A stretch of DNA of 8,316 nucleotides from Pseudobdellovibrio sp. (lineage in GTDB: Bacteria; Bdellovibrionota; Bdellovibrionia; Bdellovibrionales; Bdellovibrionaceae): assembly GCA_025449725.1 (NCBI GenBank), contig JANWIU010000138.1:1-8316 (forward strand), written 5' to 3'. Shown piece by piece: positions 1 to 6,290 of the stretch. The notes beneath the pieces are model-generated. The model worked only from the letters and a program-made list of their open reading frames with translations. It was not told where the DNA came from and did no database searches. The position numbers and the translations under genes are program-made. How positions within the stretch are numbered: the first letter of the stretch is position 1; each line of letters begins with the position of its first letter.

Positions 1-1025
1 GTAAAGAAGTCGATATCAAAACCCATCATGTAATATGCAGGCCCTGCAGGGAACTCCAGATTCGGATAAATTTTCTTTTTCTCAACCATTACTTTTTCAA
101 GTGAGTTGTACATTTTCATCCATTTTTGCTGACCGGTTACATCTGCCATCACTTGCGCATATTTTTTCATTGTCGGAACACGTGAGTCTCCGGATTTGTA
201 AACACGGTGACCAAAGCCCATCACTTTTTTCTTTTGGGCTAAGGCATCGATCATCCATTGTTCTGCTTTGTTCTCGTCAGCGATTTCCATCATCATGTGC
301 ATGACCATTTCATTCGCGCCTCCGTGTAACGGGCCTTTAAGAGCGCCAATACCCGCTGTGGTTGCAGAGTAAATGTCAGACTGAGTAGAAGTCACAACAC
401 GTGATGTGAAGGTAGAAGCGTTGAAGCTGTGTTCAGCGTAGAGAATCAACGAAACGTCGAAAGCTTTTACAACTTTCGCATCAGGAACTTTTCCGAAGCA
501 CATATGGAAGAAATTCTCTGCGATGCTGAGGTTCGGGTTAGGAGCAATAAAATCCTGGCCCTTTTTAAAGCGGAAGTCCGCAGCGACCATTGTAGGAATT
601 TTTGCGAGTAACTGAACCGCTTTATCCAAATTTGTTGCCGGAGTTGCATCCCAAATGCGCGTGTCTTCACAACCTAAAAAGCTAACACCTGTACGGATAG
701 AATCCATTGGGTGACATTTTTTAGGAAGGGTTTTGATAACTGACAAGTTTTCTTTACTGATGTCGCGGTATCCGCGCTCCATCGAAGTAAATTCGGCAAG
801 TTGTTTTTGATTCGGAAGTTCACCTGTATAAAGCAGGTAAGCCACTTCTTCAAAAGTGCAGTTTTCAGCCAAATCCTGAACCGGATATCCGCGGTATAAA
901 AGTGAGTTTGTATCCGCATTAACTTTTGAAATCCCTGAAGTGTCCATAACGACGCCTTCAAGACCTTTTTTTACGTTCATTTTTTCCGGTTCGGCCACAT
1001 AGTCCGGATTTACATATTCAGCCAT
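1..1025 (-). CDS. prpC: 2-methylcitrate synthase PrpC (citrate synthase family), 3' end cut off by window edge
   Basis: PrpC condenses propionyl-CoA with oxaloacetate to 2-methylcitrate, the entry step of the methylcitrate cycle (cytoplasmic). The frame is open from the ATG at 1023-1025 to the left edge, giving 341 residues. The family usually has about 370-390, so about 40 C-terminal residues are missing. Citrate synthase landmarks are in order: the N-terminal KGLEGVV segment (about residues 19-25), YRGYPVQDLA (about 44-53), HPMDSIRTGVS (about 105-115), LHGGAN with catalytic His234, and GFGHRVYK with catalytic His273. The third catalytic position, normally Asp in an N-(V/L)-D-F context, reads NLEF with Glu324 (codon at 54-56). 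A strong Shine-Dalgarno AAGGAG sits 6 nt before the start and supports it. The gene lies 10 nt after prpB. Ordinary citrate synthase (GltA/CitZ) is the alternative; the prpD-prpB context argues for 2-methylcitrate synthase, possibly with some citrate synthase activity. No frameshift was seen. Confidence 0.9.
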   Translation of the reverse strand, partial: MAEYVNPDYVAEPEKMNVKKGLEGVVMDTSGISKVNADTNSLLYRGYPVQDLAENCTFEEVAYLLYTGELPNQKQLAEFTSMERGYRDISKENLSVIKTLPKKCHPMDSIRTGVSFLGCEDTRIWDATPATNLDKAVQLLAKIPTMVAADFRFKKGQDFIAPNPNLSIAENFFHMCFGKVPDAKVVKAFDVSLILYAEHSFNASTFTSRVVTSTQSDIYSATTAGIGALKGPLHGGANEMVMHMMMEIADENKAEQWMIDALAQKKKVMGFGHRVYKSGDSRVPTMKKYAQVMADVTGQQKWMKMYNSLEKVMVEKKKIYPNLEFPAGPAYYMMGFDIDFF

Positions 1026-1031
1026 AAAAAA

Positions 1032-1037
1032 CTCCTT
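1032..1037 (-). promoter_or_regulatory. Shine-Dalgarno of prpC
   Basis: AAGGAG on the minus strand, 6 nt upstream of the prpC ATG. It overlaps the prpB stop codon (TAA at 1036-1038), so ribosomes finishing prpB terminate on the prpC ribosome-binding site. This fits coupled translation and fixes the prpC start despite further in-frame Met codons at about residues 16 and 27. Confidence 0.8.
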
Positions 1038-1938
1038 ACTTATTCAACTTAAAATTAAAAATACTTTGATCGAACTGATTATAAGTTTCATAACCCGTTA
1101 AATCATACAATTGTTGGCGCGTTTGCATCAGCGGTACGGCTTCGTTTTGTGAACCTGTAGACTTAATGATATCCAGGCCCTTTTCAGTCGCACCCATTGC
1201 CAACCGCAATGTTGTTACAGGATAAATAACCAGGTTATAGCCTAAATTTTCCAGTTCAGTTTTGGAATACAGTTTTCCTTTTCCGAACTCTGTCATGTTT
1301 GCCAAAAGGGGAACGCTAATAGCTTTTCTCATCGCTTCGAATTCTTTTTCATCCTGCATAGCTTCAGGAAAGATCATATCGGCGCCGGCATCCACATAAG
1401 CTTTTGCGCGGTCGATTGCTTTTTCAAGACCTTCGCTTGCACGGGCATCTGTTCTGGCAATCAATAAAAAATTCGGATCTAGTTTTTTGCCATTAACACC
1501 GGCTTTGATTTTTTTGATCATTTCATCCGGGCTAACAACTGACTTATTGTCCAAATGTCCGCAGCGCTTCGGGTTCATTTGGTCTTCCAGATGACAGCCT
1601 GCAAGCCCCAGTTCGATGAATTCCTGAATGGTGCGAGTGACATTCATTGGTTCGCCCCAACCTGTGTCTGCATCAATGATTGATGGTAAAGAAGTGGTGC
1701 GGGCGATTTGACGGCCACGCTGAGCAACCTCAGTCAAAGTCGTAAGGCCAATATCCGGGTAACCTAAGTCGTTTGAAAGAACCGAACCGGAAATATAAAC
1801 TCCGTCGAATCCTTTTTTTTCAATCAACATACTGACCAGCGGAGAAAAAGATCCCGGAAACTGTAAAAGCTTTCCGCTTTTTAATTTTTCGCGGAACTGT
1901 CTTCTTTTTTCAGCGGCGGTCAGTGTTGGAAACAACAT
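1036..1938 (-). CDS. prpB: 2-methylisocitrate lyase PrpB
   Basis: PrpB cleaves (2S,3R)-2-methylisocitrate into pyruvate and succinate, the last step of the methylcitrate cycle. The 300 residues match the usual length (about 295-305) of this isocitrate lyase/PEP mutase family TIM-barrel enzyme. Visible motifs are the substrate loop YISGS (48-52), the Mg-binding DADTGWGE (Asp89 and Asp91), the catalytic-loop signature KRCGH (124-128, nucleophile region Cys126), ARTDA (161-165), NMTEFGK (214-220) and the C-terminal DLTGYETYN (279-287). All expected catalytic residues are present. The substrate loop reads SGSVLS where E. coli has SGGGVA, and it appears one residue shorter up to LGxPD. The start overlaps the prpD stop as TAATG, which implies translational coupling. 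Oxaloacetate hydrolase or carboxyphosphonoenolpyruvate mutase relatives are alternatives, but the prp context makes PrpB very likely. Confidence 0.95.
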   Translation of the reverse strand: MLFPTLTAAEKRRQFREKLKSGKLLQFPGSFSPLVSMLIEKKGFDGVYISGSVLSNDLGYPDIGLTTLTEVAQRGRQIARTTSLPSIIDADTGWGEPMNVTRTIQEFIELGLAGCHLEDQMNPKRCGHLDNKSVVSPDEMIKKIKAGVNGKKLDPNFLLIARTDARASEGLEKAIDRAKAYVDAGADMIFPEAMQDEKEFEAMRKAISVPLLANMTEFGKGKLYSKTELENLGYNLVIYPVTTLRLAMGATEKGLDIIKSTGSQNEAVPLMQTRQQLYDLTGYETYNQFDQSIFNFKLNK

Positions 1939-3446
1939 TAGAAAATACCTCTTTGGTCACGTTTGTTATTAACCAATTTATCAATCGGAATCTGAACATT
2001 TAACTGCTGAATTTCAGCAGAAGTTAATTCCGGTAAGCGTTCACACAAAGAAATGAAACGGTTGCGTTCATCTTTGGTGATGATTTCAGAAGTCAAAGTA
2101 TCAAACTTACGGATGTAGTCCGCGCGTTTGAAGGGTTTTGCACCGGCAGGGTGAGCGTTCGCTACGCCCAGCTCATCCACAATTTTAGTTCCGTTGTTCA
2201 TTACGATTTCGACGCGGCCGCCGAAACGTTTTTTATTCGGATCCTGATCGTGATACATTTCAGTCCATTTAGCGTCTTCGACAGTTCTGATTTTGTGCCA
2301 CAAGCGAACTGTATCAGGGCGCTGTGCGCGCTCAGGAGCGTATGAATCTACGTGGTGCCAACTGCCGTCCTGTAAAGCGACTGCGAAAATGTACATAATG
2401 GAGTGATCTAAAGTTTCGCGGGACGCGCGCGGATCCATTTTTTGTGGATCGTTTGCGCCGGTACCGATAACGTAGTGAGTATGATGAGAAGTATGAATCA
2501 CGATTTCTTTTACGTCGTCGAAATTTGTGATTTTAGATTTCATTCTGGCTGCTAAGTCGATCAATGCCTGTGATTGATATTCAGCAGAGTGTTCTTTTGT
2601 ATAAGTTTCCAGAATGGCGCGTTTTTCTTCGCCCAGTTCAGGAAGTGTTACGACATACTGACCATCTTTGCCGTCCAGCATGTAAGAAATGACTGAATCT
2701 TCACCTTCGTAAATCGGCGATGGAGCGCCTTCACCGCGCATACAGCGGTCAACAGCTTCAATTGCCAGTTTGCCCGCGTGCGCAGGAGCATAAGCCTTCC
2801 ACGAAGAGATTTCACCTTTACGTGACTGACGTGTTGTAAACGAAACGTGAACAGCTTGTTGAATGGCCTGGAAAACCACTTCAGTAGGTAAACCTAACAG
2901 TGCACCGATACCGCCCGCAGATGCAGGGGCCAAATGCGCAATATGGTCTTTTTTATGTTTGTGCAAGCAAATCGCTTTTACAAGATCAACGTGAAGTTCG
3001 TAACCGGCAACAGCTCCGCGTACGAAATCCTTTCCGGTTTTACCCAACTGCTGAGCAACGGCTAAGATTGGTGGAATATTGTCGCCCGGATGAGAGTAAT
3101 CAGCCGCTAAAAATGTATCGTGGTAATCCAATTCTCGAACCGCAGTTCCGTTTGCCCAAGCTGCCCACTCACAAGAAAATTTTTGTTCGTTAGGCATACC
3201 GAAAACAGTGGCGCCGCCGGCGCGAGGATGCGCTAAAGCCATTGAACGAGCAGAAGCTACCGGATGACGGTTTGCTGCTGCAATCGCAACTGAAGCGTTA
3301 TCGATAACGCGGTTAATGATCATATCAACGACGTCGTCTTTGATCATGGCGCTATCGGTACAGATTTCTGCCATCTTCCAGGCCAGCTGGTCACGGCGTT
3401 CTAATTTTTCTTTTGAAGGGTAAACACGTAGCTTGTGTTGGCGCAT
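1938..3446 (-). CDS. prpD: 2-methylcitrate dehydratase PrpD (MmgE/PrpD family)
   Basis: PrpD removes water from 2-methylcitrate to give 2-methyl-cis-aconitate without an iron-sulfur cluster; a housekeeping aconitase must then rehydrate the product. The protein has 502 residues, slightly longer than E. coli PrpD (483) and close to actinobacterial versions. Characteristic blocks are ASARSMALAHPRAGGATV (about 64-81), DYHDT (107-111) followed by HPGDN (119-123), SSWKAYAPAHAGKLA (214-228), the RETLDHS block (343-349), and a C-terminal AHPAGAKPFKRADYIRKF segment (431-448). Internal length and motif order look complete, with no frameshift. It is the first gene of prpD-prpB-prpC, with Shine-Dalgarno AGGAGA 4 nt before the ATG. 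Its stop overlaps the prpB start. No cysteine cluster of the AcnD type is present, so this is the PrpD route rather than the AcnD/PrpF route. Whether it accepts citrate as well cannot be judged from sequence. Confidence 0.95.
   Translation of the reverse strand: MRQHKLRVYPSKEKLERRDQLAWKMAEICTDSAMIKDDVVDMIINRVIDNASVAIAAANRHPVASARSMALAHPRAGGATVFGMPNEQKFSCEWAAWANGTAVRELDYHDTFLAADYSHPGDNIPPILAVAQQLGKTGKDFVRGAVAGYELHVDLVKAICLHKHKKDHIAHLAPASAGGIGALLGLPTEVVFQAIQQAVHVSFTTRQSRKGEISSWKAYAPAHAGKLAIEAVDRCMRGEGAPSPIYEGEDSVISYMLDGKDGQYVVTLPELGEEKRAILETYTKEHSAEYQSQALIDLAARMKSKITNFDDVKEIVIHTSHHTHYVIGTGANDPQKMDPRASRETLDHSIMYIFAVALQDGSWHHVDSYAPERAQRPDTVRLWHKIRTVEDAKWTEMYHDQDPNKKRFGGRVEIVMNNGTKIVDELGVANAHPAGAKPFKRADYIRKFDTLTSEIITKDERNRFISLCERLPELTSAEIQQLNVQIPIDKLVNNKRDQRGIF
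1948..1954 (-). promoter_or_regulatory. Shine-Dalgarno of prpB inside the prpD 3' end
   Basis: AAAGAGG on the minus strand, 9 nt before the prpB ATG and within the last codons of prpD. It supports the ATG at 1936-1938, which overlaps the prpD TAA, as the prpB start. Confidence 0.65.
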
Positions 3447-3450
3447 AGGT

Positions 3451-3456
3451 TCTCCT
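3451..3456 (-). promoter_or_regulatory. Shine-Dalgarno of prpD
   Basis: AGGAGA on the minus strand, 4 nt before the ATG at 3444-3446. It is a strong ribosome-binding site that supports the start and marks prpD as the head of the prp operon. Confidence 0.75.
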
Positions 3457-3464
3457 GATTTTAC

Positions 3465-3501
3465 GAGTCCAATACTCTCAATTTTTATATTAAAAGGACT
3501 C
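3465..3501. repeat. Spaced inverted repeat GAGTCC-N25-GGACTC in the prp leader
   Basis: On the plus strand, GAGTCC at 3465-3470 is matched by GGACTC at 3496-3501 across 25 nt. Nested inside are TTTTA/TAAAA arms around TAT (3483-3495), and a second small dyad GAGT-N5-ACTC (3465-3477) shares the left arm. The position, straddling the AT-rich core just upstream of prpD, is where an operator would be expected. The arms are short, so chance is possible. Confidence 0.4.
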
Positions 3502-3512
3502 TACAAATTAGC

Positions 3513-6290
3513 TTAGAAAATGCCTACGGACAAATGAAATGCGCCATCAGATTCGGCTGCTTTTTTATCCAGTTTTCGTGCATATTCCAGGTTCAGCGGA
3601 CCTACCGGAGTATTGTACCGGATACCAAAGCCTACGGCGTCGCGCCATTTATCTGAGAGAGTAAGCCCTTCGATTTCGACCTGGCCGCCATCGTAGAAAA
3701 TACCTCCGCTTAAGTCATATTTGTGACTAAGAGGGAAGCGAATTTCTGACTTAATGAGCTGAAAACTGGAAGACGTGTTTAAGCGGTAGGACGCGCCGAT
3801 ATCCTGAGTGGATGGGAAAAGTTCTCCCGATTCAAAACCGCGGATGGTTGTCCGGCCTCCGAGAGAGAAACCGCGCTTATCAAACGGCACGCCTTCGCGC
3901 CCATCGTCCAGGTCTTTCAAGTAACCGCCGCGAACGGACTGCGCAAAAACAAGGCCCGTTTTATTCAGTGGAAAATAATGAGTCGTTTCAGCAGTGACGC
4001 GGTAGAAGTCATCGACGTTGTTGTTTCCGATTCCGTCTGCCGCATACTCAAATGCCAAACGGCTGAAGTTTCCTTTAGCAGGATTAAAAATATTGTCGCG
4101 GTGATCAAGCTCTAGAGCGGGGCCTACAGATCCGATGACCAAACTTTCACTCGCATAACCATATTTAATTTCATCATCCGGATCAATTCCGTGATCGAAG
4201 AACGTATTCACTGAATAAGAAAAAATTCCTGTGAGGTGCGAAGTAAAATCCTGCTCAAGAGAAAAAATCGCAGAGTTCGCTTCTGTTACTTTGTTTACAC
4301 GGATGTCGGCAATTGTTGTAGAGCGGGTAGCACTGGTACGGAATCTGGCGCGCGTTTCAAAAATGTAGGGCCAAACAAAACCGAGAGTGTGTTTGTGTTC
4401 AAGAAATTTGATGGTGGCAAAGTTGTAATTCGCCTCTGAACGAAACGAAACACCAACGCCGCGGCCCCAGAAGTTGCGGTAAGCGACTCCGGCGTAGCCA
4501 TGCAAAGTTCCGCCGTTTTCATCGGTAACACCTACACCTAAAAGTCTCAGTCCCGGATCGCGTTCGACAACTTTTACAACGGCGGTGCGGTTGGCAATAT
4601 CGGTGTCTTTTTCAAGTGTGCTGATTTCAACAGAATTAAAATAACCGGTACGTTGCAAACGCTGAACAGACTCGTCTATCTTTGCCGGGTTCAGAGTGTC
4701 GCCTGGTTTGAAATCAAGCTCCAATAAAATCAGTTTGTCTCTGGTTCTGGTGTTTCCCTCAATCTCTATCGATTGGGCGATGACTTTAGGACCTTCGTGA
4801 ATATCAAAATTAATTCGTACCAAACTATTATTTTCAGAATAGGTGGTGAGGCCTTCATTTTCATTCTTAAGTTTATATTCCAGATAACCTTCAGTTTGGT
4901 AGAAGGCTTTCAAATTCAAAAGCGCGGCTTCCAGCTGAATCAGGCTTAAGCTTTGCCCCGGCAGAATGCCGACGGCGGCCTTAACGGCATCGATGTTAGC
5001 CGAATTGACTCCATTGAATAACACTTCGGATACTCTCAGTTGTTCGCCCTCTTCCAACTGGAGGATGACAATTCCATTTTTTGGGTCTTCACGGTCAGTC
5101 GTTGTAAACACCCGGGACAACTTAGCGTTAACGTACCCGTCGTTTTGTAAAAAGATCAGAAGGTTCTTGGCGGCGGCTTCAATGTCTTCTTTTATATAAA
5201 TACGACTTTGAACTTTTACAGATGAGAGTTCAAAAAATTTATCTTTGTAAAAAGATTCACTGCGGGAAAGTTGGCCTACAACTTTAAACTCATTGATTTT
5301 GGTCAATGGGCCTTCTTCAACATTTAAGTATAAGTGAATTCTATCCTGAATTTTAGTTTCATAAAATACGACAGAAACATGCGGATAACCTTCGGTTACA
5401 TAAAAAGTCTTTAGCTTTTCCGAAAGTTCAGAACCCAGGTTACCATCCTTCGTATAAAGCGTATTGATTTTTAAAATCTCTTCTTCCAAATAGTCATGCG
5501 TGAAGTTGCGGGTATTTTTGATTTCTACATAGTAGCGTTGATTAAGCTGGAGTTTATAAATGACCTTAGCGGTCAGTTCATCTGCCGCAAATTGAATTTG
5601 CGGCGAAGGCACTTGAGCGTAAAAATATCCGCTTGTGCTGAGGTACTGACGAAGCTCTGATGCGATCTTTCCCAGGGTTTCCTGTGTCAGATTGTCATTG
5701 CGGTGTTTTCTTTTTAAATTTTGCGCCAGAGTTTTCAGAAGCTGAGGATTTTCAACTCCTTCTAAGACGATAGCTTTTAATTTCGTGCGTTCTTTTTTAT
5801 TAATTGCGAAAACAACTGTTTTAATCAAAGTCGATTCCGAAACAATTGTGTAGCGCACTTCTGCAGATCTGAAACCCAGTTCTCGATAATAAGCGGCCAG
5901 CTTTTCAACACCGGCTTTAAGATTTTCTTCGTCCATTAGGCTTGAAACATTTAAGCCCATGGTTGAAATGGCTTCAGATTCTGAAAGGTCACTTAGATTT
6001 TCAAACCGGACCTTCACCTCAGGCGAGATCTCACCAACCAAGATAAGTTCATTTGTACCTTCCGATTGCACCAGCTTCAAACTGTAAAAATTGAAAGATT
6101 CATCCAGCTTCTTAAGAATTTCGTTCAACGTGGCAGGGTCCAGATTCTTTCTGTTGATTTCCGGAGTCAGGCGGTTGATTTTAGCGATAATATCAGCAGG
6201 CCAGTCCTTCAGACTAACTGAATAAAGCGCTGCTGCAGACACAGTGCTTAAGTAAAAACTAAAGAAGATAAGCAGCAACAGGCGCATCAT
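3513..6290 (-). CDS. tamA: TamA-like Omp85 outer-membrane protein with about seven POTRA domains
   Basis: An Omp85-family beta-barrel protein that should insert or assemble proteins at the outer membrane together with the TamB-like product of the gene it overlaps. It has 925 residues, against about 577 for E. coli TamA and 810 for BamA. An N-terminal signal peptide (hydrophobic 4-17, likely cleavage in SAAA around 19-21) is followed by POTRA repeats. Their helix-end signature (YxxxG[FY]) puts the glycine at 139, 221, 301, 385, 468 and 549, a period of 80-84 residues. A shorter, degenerate unit lies at about 23-90. The barrel runs from about 585 to the end, with GGRTTIRGF (811-819, the conserved RGF motif of loop 6) and C-terminal HLSVGIF ending in Phe925, a typical outer-membrane beta-signal. 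The start ATG overlaps the tamB stop (ATGA); a second ATG follows directly. A BamA paralogue is the alternative; the TamB partner favours TamA. Confidence 0.85.
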   Translation of the reverse strand: MMRLLLLIFFSFYLSTVSAAALYSVSLKDWPADIIAKINRLTPEINRKNLDPATLNEILKKLDESFNFYSLKLVQSEGTNELILVGEISPEVKVRFENLSDLSESEAISTMGLNVSSLMDEENLKAGVEKLAAYYRELGFRSAEVRYTIVSESTLIKTVVFAINKKERTKLKAIVLEGVENPQLLKTLAQNLKRKHRNDNLTQETLGKIASELRQYLSTSGYFYAQVPSPQIQFAADELTAKVIYKLQLNQRYYVEIKNTRNFTHDYLEEEILKINTLYTKDGNLGSELSEKLKTFYVTEGYPHVSVVFYETKIQDRIHLYLNVEEGPLTKINEFKVVGQLSRSESFYKDKFFELSSVKVQSRIYIKEDIEAAAKNLLIFLQNDGYVNAKLSRVFTTTDREDPKNGIVILQLEEGEQLRVSEVLFNGVNSANIDAVKAAVGILPGQSLSLIQLEAALLNLKAFYQTEGYLEYKLKNENEGLTTYSENNSLVRINFDIHEGPKVIAQSIEIEGNTRTRDKLILLELDFKPGDTLNPAKIDESVQRLQRTGYFNSVEISTLEKDTDIANRTAVVKVVERDPGLRLLGVGVTDENGGTLHGYAGVAYRNFWGRGVGVSFRSEANYNFATIKFLEHKHTLGFVWPYIFETRARFRTSATRSTTIADIRVNKVTEANSAIFSLEQDFTSHLTGIFSYSVNTFFDHGIDPDDEIKYGYASESLVIGSVGPALELDHRDNIFNPAKGNFSRLAFEYAADGIGNNNVDDFYRVTAETTHYFPLNKTGLVFAQSVRGGYLKDLDDGREGVPFDKRGFSLGGRTTIRGFESGELFPSTQDIGASYRLNTSSSFQLIKSEIRFPLSHKYDLSGGIFYDGGQVEIEGLTLSDKWRDAVGFGIRYNTPVGPLNLEYARKLDKKAAESDGAFHLSVGIF
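5584..5604. repeat. Perfect 9-bp inverted repeat with 3-nt spacer inside the tamA-like gene
   Basis: GCCGCAAAT at 5584-5592 and its exact complement ATTTGCGGC at 5596-5604, separated by TGA on the plus strand. It lies in the coding sequence around residues 229-236 of the tamA-like protein (third POTRA). No T-run follows on either strand, so it is not a standard terminator. It could form an mRNA hairpin or be a protein-binding dyad, or be coincidental. Confidence 0.6.

Larger units (their letters stand above)
3447..3512 (-). promoter_or_regulatory. AT-rich leader between the tamA-like gene and prpD; possible prp promoter/operator
   Basis: This is the only real intergenic gap in the window (66 nt). 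On the minus strand it holds an AT-rich core with TAATAT/TATAAA-like hexamers (about 3483-3493) that could act as a -10 element, but I see no convincing -35 at 16-18 nt. The core is flanked by GAGTCC and GGACTC arms. No hairpin followed by a T-run is present, so there is no recognisable intrinsic terminator for the upstream gene. Either prp has its own weak or activator-dependent promoter here, or the five genes are partly co-transcribed. The promoter assignment is inference. Confidence 0.35.

Noticed and set aside
36..48. Palindrome TGCAGG-C-CCTGCA
   Set aside because: Arms are separated by one base and lie in a conserved coding stretch (PAGPA) of prpC; short GC-rich palindromes of this size are expected by chance.
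35..304. An 89-codon plus-strand open frame opposite prpC
   Set aside because: Antisense to the most conserved part of PrpC (both HGGAN/GFGHRVYK regions are nearby); most likely a by-product of codon bias.
467..961. Two minus-strand open frames (467-670 and 674-961) that could be small proteins or pieces of a broken gene
   Set aside because: They are out of frame with prpC, which is continuously open from 1025 to the window edge and has the expected citrate synthase motifs throughout; these are overlapping-frame shadows.
2900..3193. A 97-codon plus-strand open frame opposite prpD
   Set aside because: It lies wholly antisense to a well-conserved gene, its translation resembles no family I recognise, and I see no ribosome-binding site that would single it out.
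3211..3223. GCGCC-GCC-GGCGC dyad in prpD
   Set aside because: Only 5 bp arms in GC-rich codons for a conserved RAGGA segment; explained by protein coding.
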